Shown: positions 26,727 through 34,565 of the stretch, in pieces
Layout: each line of letters starts with the position of its first letter
Position numbering within the stretch: the first letter of the stretch is position 1
NCBI RefSeq assembly: GCF_015207285.1
Contig: NZ_JADEXD010000005.1
Span: 16,364-80,363, forward strand
Direction of reading: 5' to 3'
Length of the DNA stretch: 64,000 nt
Source of the DNA: Tychonema sp. LEGE 07203
Lineage (GTDB): Bacteria > Cyanobacteriota > Cyanobacteriia > Cyanobacteriales > Microcoleaceae
Made by a program: the position numbers and the translations under genes
The notes under the pieces: model-generated
Seen by the model: the letters and a program-made list of their open reading frames with translations, nothing else
What the model was told of the DNA's origin: nothing
Database searches by the model: none

Positions 26727-26936
26727 CTAGCGTGCTTCTACATACTCACAAATAGTAGTTGGTTCGGGAATGGGTAAACCGTTTTCTCGCAACCCTTCTA
26801 AGTGAAATTCGATCGCTTCTTTAAGAAGCTGCTGTACTTCTGCAAGACTAGCGCCTGTGGCTGCACATCCCGGTAAATCTGGCGCACAAGCTGAATAGTT
26901 ATTCGGTGTTTTTTCAATGACGATCGCATAACGCAT
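26727..26936 (-). CDS. HicB-family antitoxin, without a HicA partner
   Basis: 69 residues. MRYAIVIEKTPNNYSACAPD followed by LPGCAATGASLAEVQQLLKEA is the HicB RNase-H-like fold signature; IEFHLEGLRENGLPIPEP closes it. HicB neutralises the mRNA interferase HicA and in many systems represses the operon. No HicA-like frame is found on either side within about 200 bp, so this is a solo or remnant antitoxin. No separate DNA-binding domain is present at the C-terminus. The gene lies between the PemK pair and a tRNA, all in about 1.3 kb. Confidence 0.85.
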   Translation of the reverse strand: MRYAIVIEKTPNNYSACAPDLPGCAATGASLAEVQQLLKEAIEFHLEGLRENGLPIPEPTTICEYVEAR

Positions 26937-26969
26937 AATTCAGCCTCGACTTTAGAGTAGATTAGGAAA

Positions 26970-27150
26970 AACGCACTATGACCAAAGAAACCGGGTTTTT
27001 GCCTTGGGTGTCGGCCCTGGTATTCACGTAAAAAACCCGGTTTCTCGCCACCTGCAAACCTTCAGAAACCGGGTTTTTTACCAGTGTTAAAGCCTCAAAG
27101 CCAGTATTCACGCAAAAAACCCGGTTTTTCGCCACCCGTGCGTAAGTCCT
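26970..27150. repeat. Cluster of CCGGGTTT palindromic repeats
   Basis: Four alternating halves of GAAACCGGGTTTTT and AAAAACCCGGTTTC within 160 bp, so several alternative hairpins can form. The outer edges carry ACGCACTATGACC and GTGCGTAAGTCCT, also seen near 5750. No gene found. Confidence 0.75.
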
Positions 27151-27152
27151 AA

Positions 27153-27253
27153 TAAGCTATTGCGGCATTTAAACTGCAGTTCAAAAAACGATCGAACAAT
27201 GAGTGGGGTGTCCCGCCCGCTCTGAATATACAATTTAAATGCGCGACAGTTTA
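27153..27253. repeat. MITE-like element C, 101-bp variant
   Basis: Begins TAAGCTATTGCGGCATTTAA and ends TTTAAATGCGCGACAGTTTA. The interior is shorter than in other copies. It touches the terminator-like hairpin of the tRNA gene. Confidence 0.75.
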
Positions 27254-27290
27254 GCAAAAAGGGCAGGCAATATGCCCACCCTTTTTGCTA
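27252..27290 (-). terminator. Hairpin downstream of tRNA-Glu
   Basis: TAGCAAAAAGGGC pairs with its complement GCCCACCCTTTTTGCTA with a small mismatch, making a long stem about 34 bases past the 3' end of tRNA-Glu. It is the likely terminator of that gene on the minus strand. Confidence 0.6.
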
Positions 27291-27323
27291 GATATCAATT
27301 TGATATCAGAGTTAGATTTTTAA

Positions 27324-27396
27324 TACCCCCAGGGGAATTCGAATCCCCGTCGCATCCGTGAAAGGGATGTGTCCTAGGCCTCTAGACGATGGGGGC
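27324..27396 (-). tRNA. tRNA-Glu (anticodon TTC)
   Basis: 73 bases. Read on the minus strand: 5' GCCCCCA, the D-arm around CTAGAGGCCTAGGAC, anticodon loop CTTTCAC giving TTC, T-arm GGGGATTCGAATTCCCC and 3' TGGGGGTA. All four arms pair; the first pair is G-U, which is common in cyanobacterial tRNA-Glu. CCA is not encoded. In cyanobacteria this tRNA also supplies glutamyl groups for tetrapyrrole synthesis. The gene stands alone. Confidence 0.97.
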
Positions 27397-27485
27397 GCGT
27401 TTTGTTGCGTTTGCTTGGGTTCCGCACCTTTATTACCTTAACTAATTTTTCCCAATCTGTCAACTACTTTGCCAAAGTTTTTTTT

Positions 27486-28532
27486 CTAGCCGTCCGAAAG
27501 CTGCTCGCAGTAAGCTTTGAGGATGCTGGCGCAGTTGCCGATCGCCCCCAAGCGAGCAATCTCAAAGCCGTGGGTGTTCTGCGTCGGGAAAGCCAAACAA
27601 GCCGCGCGGGCTACGTGGCCGAACTTCATGGCGATCGAAGCATCGCTCCCAAAACCGCTAATTACCGCCAACTGCACATCTACATCGGCTGCTGCGGCTG
27701 CTGCGCGCAATTGGGCGTTCAATCCTTCATCGTAAACTCCGTATCCGTCCTGAACCAGCAAAACCGGGTTTTCGCCGTCGTCGATCGGGTATTCTGGCGC
27801 TAGAGGGCAAATTTCCAAAGCAATCAGCGCGTCCAACGGCTGGCGCTGCGAAAAATACAAAGCCCCGATCGCCCCAACCTCCTCCTTCGCCGAAGCCACC
27901 AAATAAACATTCACCGCAGGCTGTTTCAAACATTCGGCCAGAGCCAGCAAAATCGCCACAGAAGCCTTGTTGTCCAGGGTGTAGCTCGCGATCCAATCCT
28001 TCAAGCGCAGCGGGCGCTTGCGGTGCTTTCCTACCACCATCCGGGTACCGGGCCGAATTCCCGCCTCGGCTAATTCCTCGCTGGTACACTTGGTTTCGAT
28101 CCAGGCATTTTCCCACTTGACAGAAACATCTTCCTGCTGAGCTTTTTGGGGGGATTCGTGGGAAACGTGGCGGCTTCCGAAGCTGAGAATGCCGCTAATT
28201 GTTTGCTTGTCGCCCAACAAATCGACGACACCTTCGCCGTACACCCACGGAAACGCGCCGCCCAATCTGCGGACTTCGACGCGCCCGCGATCGCCTATGG
28301 TTTTAACTATCGCGCCAATTTCGTCTTTGTGCGCCGTAATGGCGATCGACCTTTCGGGATTGCGGCCCGGAATTAGGGCGATCGCATTGTCGGCGCGATC
28401 GATCCAAGCATTCACTCCCAGGGCGGTGAACTTTTCCATCAACCGCTGGTTAATTTCCGACTCTACACCGCTGGGAGAGTGCAGCATGACTAATTCTTCG
28501 ATTGTTTGGAACAGGCGATCGAACTCTAACAT
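27486..28532 (-). CDS. M42-family metallo-aminopeptidase
   Basis: 348 residues of the M42 (PepA/FrvX, tetrahedral aminopeptidase) family. Dinuclear metal ligands are visible: His68 and Asp70 in TAHKDEIG, Asp in YTLDNKAS, the Glu pair in SAKEEVG, the acidic ligand in LEICP and the closing His in TQNTHGFE. The early LHSPSGVE segment is also typical. These cytosolic enzymes trim peptides from the N-terminus. The product ends YCEQLSDG, slightly beyond the usual end. The gene is separated from FkbM by a 166-bp gap in a divergent arrangement. The ATG at 28532 is the first in frame. Confidence 0.9.
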   Translation of the reverse strand: MLEFDRLFQTIEELVMLHSPSGVESEINQRLMEKFTALGVNAWIDRADNAIALIPGRNPERSIAITAHKDEIGAIVKTIGDRGRVEVRRLGGAFPWVYGEGVVDLLGDKQTISGILSFGSRHVSHESPQKAQQEDVSVKWENAWIETKCTSEELAEAGIRPGTRMVVGKHRKRPLRLKDWIASYTLDNKASVAILLALAECLKQPAVNVYLVASAKEEVGAIGALYFSQRQPLDALIALEICPLAPEYPIDDGENPVLLVQDGYGVYDEGLNAQLRAAAAAADVDVQLAVISGFGSDASIAMKFGHVARAACLAFPTQNTHGFEIARLGAIGNCASILKAYCEQLSDG

Positions 28533-28626
28533 TTTTGATTGCCGTGTTTAAGAGCGTATTTTGACATATATTAAAGCAGATTTATTCTCTGTAGCAATCC
28601 TATTTTATGAAGTTAACCAGATTTTT

Positions 28627-28662
28627 TTTGAACCGCAGAGGGCGCAGAGGGCGCAGAGAGAG
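28627..28662. repeat. Short GGGCGCAGA tandem repeat
   Basis: CGCAGAGGGCGCAGAGGGCG followed by CAGAGAGAG; a similar run is at about 47705. Such runs are a common dispersed sequence in filamentous cyanobacteria. It lies just before the FkbM gene. Confidence 0.6.
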
Positions 28663-28698
28663 TTATTATGAAAATGAAAAAAATCTAATTTTTATCCT

Positions 28699-29445
28699 AT
28701 GCTTATCAATAAGTTAGTGCAACTATTGCGACGAAAAATCCGAGCTAAAAAATTAGGCATAAAATTTAAGAGAGTTGCTAGCTTTCAATTGCCCGAACAA
28801 TTAATTGTGCAAGGAAAGCATTATCAAGTAAACATCCCTTCAGAGAAAGGCATGGACGGAGAATTTATAGAAGTGCTTTTAGATGATTGCTACGGAGTCG
28901 AGAAATTATCCCCATCGTTGAGGACAATTATTGATATTGGAGCCAATGTCGGGTTATTTCCAATTGGTGCGAGGAACAGGTTTCCCCAGGCTGTCATTCA
29001 CGCCTACGAAGCTAATCCCAACCTAGAAAATCACCTCAAACATCAATCTAAAATCGCGAATTTTACCTATTTTATGGAAGCTGTAGGAGCCGAAGATGGT
29101 AAAGTTGTCCTCGATATTCGGGAAGTGTCGGGAAAAACCCGATCGACCGTCAGCCCCAGCGGCGACATACCGATGGTATCATTTCGCAGGGCGATCGATC
29201 GAATTGGTGGCAGCGTCGATTTAGCCAAAGTAGACTGCGAAGGTGCAGAATGGCTGTTATTTGAAGATCGAGATACTTGGCAGCTCGTGCAAAACCTTTC
29301 TTTAGAATATCACTTGTGGTCCGGTCACACTCACGCCGAAACCAGACAAGTTATTGAAAATTTAGGATTTCGGATCGGAAAGCAAACACCAATAGATAAA
29401 TGGTACGGCTCCATTTTAGCATCCCGAACCCGCAATCCTCAATGA
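28699..29445 (+). CDS. FkbM-family SAM-dependent methyltransferase
   Basis: 248 residues. The SAM-binding motif is IIDIGANVGLFPIGARN (about 77-93), followed by HAYEANPN, the FkbM-type acidic strand, and VDLAKVDCEGAEWLLFE (motif with CEGAE), which is diagnostic of FkbM enzymes. They O-methylate sugars or small molecules. The first 30 residues are very basic (LRRKIRAKKLGIKFKRV). The gene is alone, though glycosyltransferase genes occur at 7.7, 14.6 and 39 kb. Methylation of a surface glycan is an inference. Confidence 0.88.
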   Translation: MLINKLVQLLRRKIRAKKLGIKFKRVASFQLPEQLIVQGKHYQVNIPSEKGMDGEFIEVLLDDCYGVEKLSPSLRTIIDIGANVGLFPIGARNRFPQAVIHAYEANPNLENHLKHQSKIANFTYFMEAVGAEDGKVVLDIREVSGKTRSTVSPSGDIPMVSFRRAIDRIGGSVDLAKVDCEGAEWLLFEDRDTWQLVQNLSLEYHLWSGHTHAETRQVIENLGFRIGKQTPIDKWYGSILASRTRNPQ

Positions 29446-29478
29446 GATCGTGTCCCGTACAATACCCGTTAAAAGTTT

Positions 29479-29533
29479 GTAGTGAGGACTTCAGTCCTCA
29501 GATTTTTACTCTTGACTTGCATTCCTCACTACA
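29479..29533. terminator. Overlapping hairpins between convergent genes
   Basis: TGAGGACT/AGTCCTCA (29483-29500) forms an 8-bp hairpin followed by GATTTTTA. The same left arm, extended as TGTAGTGAGGA, is also complementary to TCCTCACTACA at 29523-29533, so two exclusive folds exist. Confidence 0.6.
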
Positions 29534-29560
29534 GACCAATTTTATTTAACAGAGATTGGG

Positions 29561-30595
29561 TTAAATCTGTTCTTCTCCTTGACTTAAACGCTGACTTCCT
29601 TGATTTTCCTCGACGCGAACAATACCCTCATTGGGAACATTGAGGATACCTGTGAATGGTTCTTGACTTGGTGGTAAAGCTTGTTCCTTGTTTTTGCGAT
29701 CGGCAATTTCGCGCTGCAACTTATCAATTGTACCTTGAAATCGAGCGGCTTGTCTGAGCATTTCCTGTTCCGAAAAATCCAGCAATTCAATCAAATTGGC
29801 AATTTGATATTCCAGAAATTGATTTTCGTAAAAATTGTTATTGACTGCAACTTTTTCAGCAGAATGTGAGGAATCAAATACAACTTTCTCCTCACCAAGT
29901 AACAAAGCTGTTTTGACACTAAGTGCTAAGTGTTTAAACATTTGGGCCGTGTTTTGTGGGATTTTAACTTTCAGGAACATCACTACAGCAAACAAACTTC
30001 CAGACGGCAGAAGTCCCCCAAATCCCAAAACAGATTTGACTTGGTAGGGAATAATTAAAGATTTTTGTTCGGGAATCAATAGACTGCCTTTTGCCTCAGA
30101 CACGTGAAAAATATTTAATACTGCGGGTTCTAATTTCAGGAACCTTTCTCGCTGGGTTCCGATGACTGTAGGAATGTCTAAACCAAACTGCCGGATTATT
30201 TCCGAAATCGCCGGCATTTCGGCTACTAATTCGGCGCTAACTAACCCAATAGCAGTATTTTCGGCGGCTGTATGCCGAGAATTCCACTGCGGTTCCGCGC
30301 CTGCTGCTGCTAGCAAAGTCCAGCATTTCATGTCGGATGCAGGGGAATTATTGTTCATCAAACGGCGGACAGATTGTTGCAAAGATTCTTCTAATTCCCC
30401 GTAGGGATGAGTTTTGAACAAACGCACCAAAACACAGCTATTTTCTCCTGTTTCCGCAGTGCAAAAATGTTGATAAATAAATTTAACAATTTTCTGGCTG
30501 CAAGCCTCCATACTAGCTGTATTTCTACCTAGCTGGCGCAGGACTAAGCTGCATTTCGCCATGTCTTGCGGGGTAAATCGGGTCATATCGTACAT
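29561..30595 (-). CDS. Sensor-like protein without an output domain, function unknown
   Basis: 344 residues. The N-terminal region (RFTPQDMAKCSLVLRQLGRN) and the middle (LIIPYQVKSVLGFGGLLPSG, then SLFAVVMFLKVKIPQNTAQM) resemble a GAF-like domain that I have seen at the front of histidine kinases and diguanylate cyclases, but I cannot name it with certainty. The last 90 residues are a probable coiled coil (EQEMLRQAARFQGTIDKLQR). There is no kinase, GGDEF or receiver domain, so it may be a stand-alone signalling subunit or a truncated sensor. The C-terminus ends in charged SQGEEQI. No partner gene is adjacent. Confidence 0.7.
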   Translation of the reverse strand: MYDMTRFTPQDMAKCSLVLRQLGRNTASMEACSQKIVKFIYQHFCTAETGENSCVLVRLFKTHPYGELEESLQQSVRRLMNNNSPASDMKCWTLLAAAGAEPQWNSRHTAAENTAIGLVSAELVAEMPAISEIIRQFGLDIPTVIGTQRERFLKLEPAVLNIFHVSEAKGSLLIPEQKSLIIPYQVKSVLGFGGLLPSGSLFAVVMFLKVKIPQNTAQMFKHLALSVKTALLLGEEKVVFDSSHSAEKVAVNNNFYENQFLEYQIANLIELLDFSEQEMLRQAARFQGTIDKLQREIADRKNKEQALPPSQEPFTGILNVPNEGIVRVEENQGSQRLSQGEEQI

Positions 30596-30955
30596 TGAAA
30601 AACGCTCTCCCAGAGCTCAAACACTCTTTTTCATTTATCGTTAAAGCTGCTACCGCATCCGGAATCCTACTGAGAGGTTTGAAAACTGTTGGTTAAAATA
30701 CGTACAAAATCTTCTCGGAATTCCCAGAAATTGTGTCGCAGAATACATAAATGCAGGCTGAGGGAAAACAATTGATCCCGCAGGGTGCGGAATGTGGGAT
30801 GTACGGTGTTTGAAAGGATTTGTGACTGTGACTCGCGCACAGAAATTACAGAAACGGGAATTTTCTACTGCGGTGACTGCCGCAATCAAAAAGGTTCGAC
30901 GGTTCGGACTTGGGTGCTTCTTTTGCTGAGAACCTAAGTCGGAACGATCTGATAG
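30596..30955. other. Intergenic region, no gene recognised
   Basis: 360 bp. A 79-codon frame on the minus strand (30650-30889) has scattered Cys/Phe/His content and no family resemblance; treated as chance. A hairpin element follows at 30956. Confidence 0.35.
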
Positions 30956-31064
30956 AAGAGCACCTGTGGCAAAAACCGGGTTTCTGACCGCAAATTTAGC
31001 ATCACAACCTATATCTCTCGTTCAGAAACCCGGTTTTTAAGAGCTTGTTGAGAATGGTGCTCTT
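30956..31064. repeat. Interspersed hairpin element A, copy 2
   Basis: Same layout as 3144-3253. Here the terminal stem extends outward: TCTGATAGAAGAGCACC on the left pairs, with one mismatch, with the complement of GGTGCTCTTCTGTCAGA on the right, giving 17 positions. Confidence 0.85.
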
Positions 31065-31135
31065 CTGTCAGAACGATCGAACTTGCTTCATAATAAATAG
31101 ATGCTTTGTGTGAACTTTTAAACACTCAAACAACT

Positions 31136-32542
31136 CTACTGAGTAGGTTGAGACTTTGCTTGCAGAGCGTCTTTAGCTGACAATCCCCCATCTTGAGTAC
31201 CAAAATACCACAAACTAGCGGCAGCTTCGGCGCGAGTCACGGATTTCTTCGGCTGAAAGAGAGTTGTAAAACCAAAAACTCGGCGAATATTTGCCAAATC
31301 TCCATTGTTAAAATCAGCTAAAATTGCCCGCGAGGCCTGGGAGTCAATTTTAGAAGCATCTTGAAAGCCCCACTTTTCTTTCACTCCGTCTATGTTAGCT
31401 GTCGGTAAAATTTGACGAGTATCTAAAGGCACTTTCCAAAGAATCATTGCTTCGCGAGTTAAAGGTGCATCGGGGCGAAATTTCACATCTTTAGTGTCCG
31501 CTGAAAGCGAACTCGGAATTACACCTGCTTCTGCTAAACCTTGAATTACTGAAAAATCTGGGTCTGTTTTGGATACGTCAGAAAAGGCGGGTTCGCTAGA
31601 GTTTACTGCTAATCTAATTTGTTTGCCTTGACGGCTGGCATAAATCTGGTTGTTTGCTGCTACTAACCAGCGGGCGTATTCGCGGCGGGTGATAATTTTG
31701 TTGGGTTTGGGCAAAGCGGTGTTAGTTTCTAGCTTAGCATTTTCTGTCGTTCGCACTTTCAACACTTCCAACTGAGCCAAATCTGCCACATACTGGCGCA
31801 ACTGTTGAGGAATTTGGCTGTCTAATTCGCTAACTTTTGCTGATTTTGGCGCAGCCGGTGTCGCCGGAATAGTTTCCTCTGAATTAGATGGAGTTGGTGA
31901 AGCGGTTGGAGATGAGCTAGACTCGGAATTGCTAGATTCGGGACTGCTGGCAATTTCTGAGCCTTCTTTACTGTAGTCGATCGCAAATTCTGTAGAACCC
32001 CCCACTTTTTGAGTAGGAGAAAGCAACACTGTTACCCGCAAATTATCTCGCGTTGCGACTAAAGTACCTTGTCCGTCGGCGCTGGGGCTGCTGACTATTT
32101 GCCAGTTGTCGCGCCCAAATTCTTTGGTGTAAAAGTTCTGCACGGAATTAACCGGATCTGTGCTTTCCCAGCGCAGCCGCACAGTTTTTGGCGGCGGATC
32201 CGTTTGCCCGCCAACTTCGATTAACTGAGCGTTAGGATAGAGTGGAATCTCGGTGGGGAAGTCGGGAGGAAGTTTGGCGGTTGTGCTGGTTTTGACTGCT
32301 GTTGCTGGCGGAGGAGGCGGGGGAGATAAAACAAGTGGATTTTGTTGTAATTTGGGATCGGCGGCTAAAGATTCTTCGAGTGCTTTGCTGTTGGGGCTGT
32401 TTGCACAAGCTGTGACAGCAGCTAGCAGACACAGGGCCAGCCCAGTCTTTACACCAGGGAGTATATTGGTTTTATTGGTTTTACTGGTTTTAGCTTGCCC
32501 GATCGACTTGCGTTGTCGTTGAGTAAATATAATATTCAGCAT
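31136..32542 (-). CDS. SLH-domain lipoprotein
   Basis: 468 residues. The N-terminus is long and basic, then a hydrophobic core and lipobox VTAC with Cys46 (ALCLLAAVTACANSP), so it is probably lipid-anchored. A Pro-rich linker (PPPPPPATAV) is followed by a beta-rich domain at about 90-195 (FPTEIPLYPNAQLIEVGGQ) and a long Ser/Thr/Pro/Glu-rich linker. The C-terminal part has two SLH-like modules, FSDVSKTDPDFSVIQGLAEA and a second ending in KSVTRAEAAASLWYF. It should sit in the envelope. It lies 72 bp from hairpin element A copy 2 and diverges from the small secreted protein at 32619. Confidence 0.87.
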   Translation of the reverse strand: MLNIIFTQRQRKSIGQAKTSKTNKTNILPGVKTGLALCLLAAVTACANSPNSKALEESLAADPKLQQNPLVLSPPPPPPATAVKTSTTAKLPPDFPTEIPLYPNAQLIEVGGQTDPPPKTVRLRWESTDPVNSVQNFYTKEFGRDNWQIVSSPSADGQGTLVATRDNLRVTVLLSPTQKVGGSTEFAIDYSKEGSEIASSPESSNSESSSSPTASPTPSNSEETIPATPAAPKSAKVSELDSQIPQQLRQYVADLAQLEVLKVRTTENAKLETNTALPKPNKIITRREYARWLVAANNQIYASRQGKQIRLAVNSSEPAFSDVSKTDPDFSVIQGLAEAGVIPSSLSADTKDVKFRPDAPLTREAMILWKVPLDTRQILPTANIDGVKEKWGFQDASKIDSQASRAILADFNNGDLANIRRVFGFTTLFQPKKSVTRAEAAASLWYFGTQDGGLSAKDALQAKSQPTQ

Positions 32543-32618
32543 AAATCCCTCGTTTGCGGATATCTTTCTAGGCTAGCGCAGATCGATCTGAAAAATATAA
32601 AATATAATTTTTATCCAA

Positions 32619-33164
32619 ATGAAATTGCTGCATTTATTCCTAGTTACTGCTGCATTGCTTGTCTGGCCTGTCAAGTTTGCCTCTCCGGCAAAAGCTCAAC
32701 TAACTCCGCAGCAGGCTGCCTTTCAGATGCCGGAGTGGCAGCCATTTTGCTCGCCAATGGGTCTGTTTGCGATCGATATGCCGGGAACTCCTAAAATTAA
32801 CTCCGAAACTTTTTCAACTCAAGTTACCGCTCATACATACAGGTCGATATTAAAAAACAAAGACACTTATTTACTTCAACACTTTGACCTAGATTTTCGG
32901 CTCAGCAACAACAATATCAAAATTACTTTAAATAATGCCGTTGATTTTTTTGTCGTGGCAGCCAATGCTAAATTGCTGCAAGTGCGGGATATTTCCATCG
33001 GCAGCTATCCGGGAAAAGAGTTTGAATTTCAGCCGCTTTCCCCCAACGAACCTGTAGGTGTAGGTCAAGTCTTTTTGGTAGAAACCCGCGTTTACGGGCT
33101 GGTTGCAACTGCCTCAAAACCAGAAAACGCTCAACAGTTTCTTGACTCTTTTCGTTTGTTTTGA
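32619..33164 (+). CDS. Small secreted protein of unknown function
   Basis: 181 residues with a clear signal peptide, MKLLHLFLVTAALLVWPVKF then ASPAKAQ, probable cleavage after AKA near residue 26. The mature part begins with a Gln/Pro stretch and then a beta-rich region with PFCSPMGLFAIDMPGTPKIN, YPGKEFEF and VYGLVATASKPENAQQFLDS. The pattern resembles cyanobacterial proteins of unknown role with a PsbP-like or lipocalin-size domain, but I cannot assign it. It is divergent from the SLH lipoprotein with a 76-bp gap, so shared regulation is possible. Confidence 0.72.
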   Translation: MKLLHLFLVTAALLVWPVKFASPAKAQLTPQQAAFQMPEWQPFCSPMGLFAIDMPGTPKINSETFSTQVTAHTYRSILKNKDTYLLQHFDLDFRLSNNNIKITLNNAVDFFVVAANAKLLQVRDISIGSYPGKEFEFQPLSPNEPVGVGQVFLVETRVYGLVATASKPENAQQFLDSFRLF

Positions 33165-33695
33165 ACCCGGAAGTTCGGCAATTAATTGTGTACGGCATTT
33201 GACGGATTTAACCGAGGTTTCTAAGATGTTCGAGGTTCGAGGTTAAAATTAGTTGGGAGCGGCGACATTTAATAGACTTCTTGCAAAAATAGTTAGGACC
33301 GGCTAGGAGCAACGTCCCACAAAAATCTTTTTTCTTGTGGGACGGACACGCGAACCCGTCCCAAAATTTGATTAAAAGGAATTTTGCAAGAGGTCTAATT
33401 TATTAATATAACTTAGGCCGTTCGATTTTGTCCGTACAAAAATATTGGCTTGGGCAACTAAAAATCTCGGCATCAACCGGGTTTTTGAGGGATACTGCGT
33501 CGGGGATTAATTAAGTTAAAATTGACCTAGTACCTTATTGGGTTTTTTGTACTCTATCTAACGACATATATAAAATTTATATCTGTAGAGCGATGAAGCT
33601 GCTTCCTCAAATTTATATATTTGATATTAAGGATTTTTCCGCACGCACAAAGCCCAAAAATCGATCGCCAACAAAGATTCTGTAGCTTATTACCC
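33165..33695. other. Intergenic region with one MITE
   Basis: 531 bp. Contains element B copy 2 (33273-33397). The remaining A/T-rich part upstream of the BON lipoprotein must hold its promoter; GGAGG at 33696-33700 is its ribosome binding site. Confidence 0.5.
33273..33397. repeat. MITE-like element B, copy 2 (inverted)
   Basis: 125 bp, the same length as copy 1 and in the opposite orientation. Ends TAGACTTCTTGCAAAAAT and TTTTGCAAGAGGTCTA. The internal hairpin is conserved on one side only. Confidence 0.85.
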
Positions 33696-33712
33696 GGAGG
33701 ATATTACATATT

Positions 33713-34189
33713 ATGAACAAACTAACACCACTTCTGGTCAGCGGCATCCTATTATTTGGAGCTGCAGCTTGCACCGACGGAGCTAAAACTAGTGCTGACG
33801 CTCCTAATTCTACTACTACCACAGAAAATGCCGCCAGCCCGCCCGCAGTGGCGAATGTTCAAAAAACTCAGTCCGACGCCACGAGCGAAATTCGCCAAGC
33901 CCAAGCAAATTCTGACATCAGGGCCCGAGAACAGCGCAACAACATAACGGGAGGCGATGCAATCAGAGCCGATGGCGACCTCCAAAGTGAAGTTCGCTCA
34001 AAGTTGGAAGTCAACATCACTAAAGGTCTGCTAACTGTTGACGCCAAAGATGGGGTGGTCACCGTAGCTGGCACAGTTCCAAATCAAGAAGATTTAGCTA
34101 AAATTGAGCCGCTAGCCAAAGAAATTAAGGGTGTCAAAACAGTGAATGTTACGGCGACAGTTGCCCCCGCTGTACCTGCATCGCCTTGA
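33713..34189 (+). CDS. BON-domain lipoprotein
   Basis: 158 residues. MNKLTPLLVSGILLFGAAAC has a hydrophobic leader with Cys20 at a lipobox-like GAAAC, then an Ala/Thr-rich linker. The BON domain spans about 95-150: LQSEVRSKLEVNITKGLLTV followed by GVVTVAGTVPNQEDLAKIEP and GVKTVNVTATV. BON domains bind lipids and occur in OsmY-like envelope-stress proteins. A GGAGG lies 12 bases before the ATG. The next gene, 376 bp on, is a stress-type protein; a joint role in envelope stress is only a guess. Confidence 0.87.
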   Translation: MNKLTPLLVSGILLFGAAACTDGAKTSADAPNSTTTTENAASPPAVANVQKTQSDATSEIRQAQANSDIRAREQRNNITGGDAIRADGDLQSEVRSKLEVNITKGLLTVDAKDGVVTVAGTVPNQEDLAKIEPLAKEIKGVKTVNVTATVAPAVPASP

Positions 34190-34550
34190 AATTAATAAAT
34201 TAGCAGGAAGAAGGAAGAAGGAAGAAGGAAGAAGGGAAATTGGGCCTTGAAAATATAGCTTTCAAAGCCGATCGCAACGCTTGCAAAACTCTTCCAGGGA
34301 AAATATTTTAAGTTCAAAAGTTGAAGATTTACGCAGTCAAAACTTCTAACTAAAAAACTCGTGCAATACCTGCAATTGCCCATTCCCTATTTCCGATTTC
34401 CCTTTTCTAAAAATTCGGGTAAATCCGCCGGAAGAAAGAGGCGGAAGTTATTCCCAGCGACCGATGAAAAATGTGCAAAAACAATGACTAAATGTGATTG
34501 ATGGCAGCAAACAGAACGGAAATTCTGTAGTTGTGTAAAATTACTTTATT
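34190..34550. other. Intergenic region with AGGAAGA repeat
   Basis: 361 bp. 34202-34237 is a run of AGGAAGA/GGAAGAA units. The rest has no recognised gene. The last 10 bases before the next start hold AAGGAG at 34554. Confidence 0.5.
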
Positions 34551-34565
34551 TTGAAGGAGAAAAAA

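Noticed and set aside
30650..30889. 79-codon open frame on the minus strand
   Set aside because: No recognisable domain and atypical residue content; likely chance in a gene-free gap.
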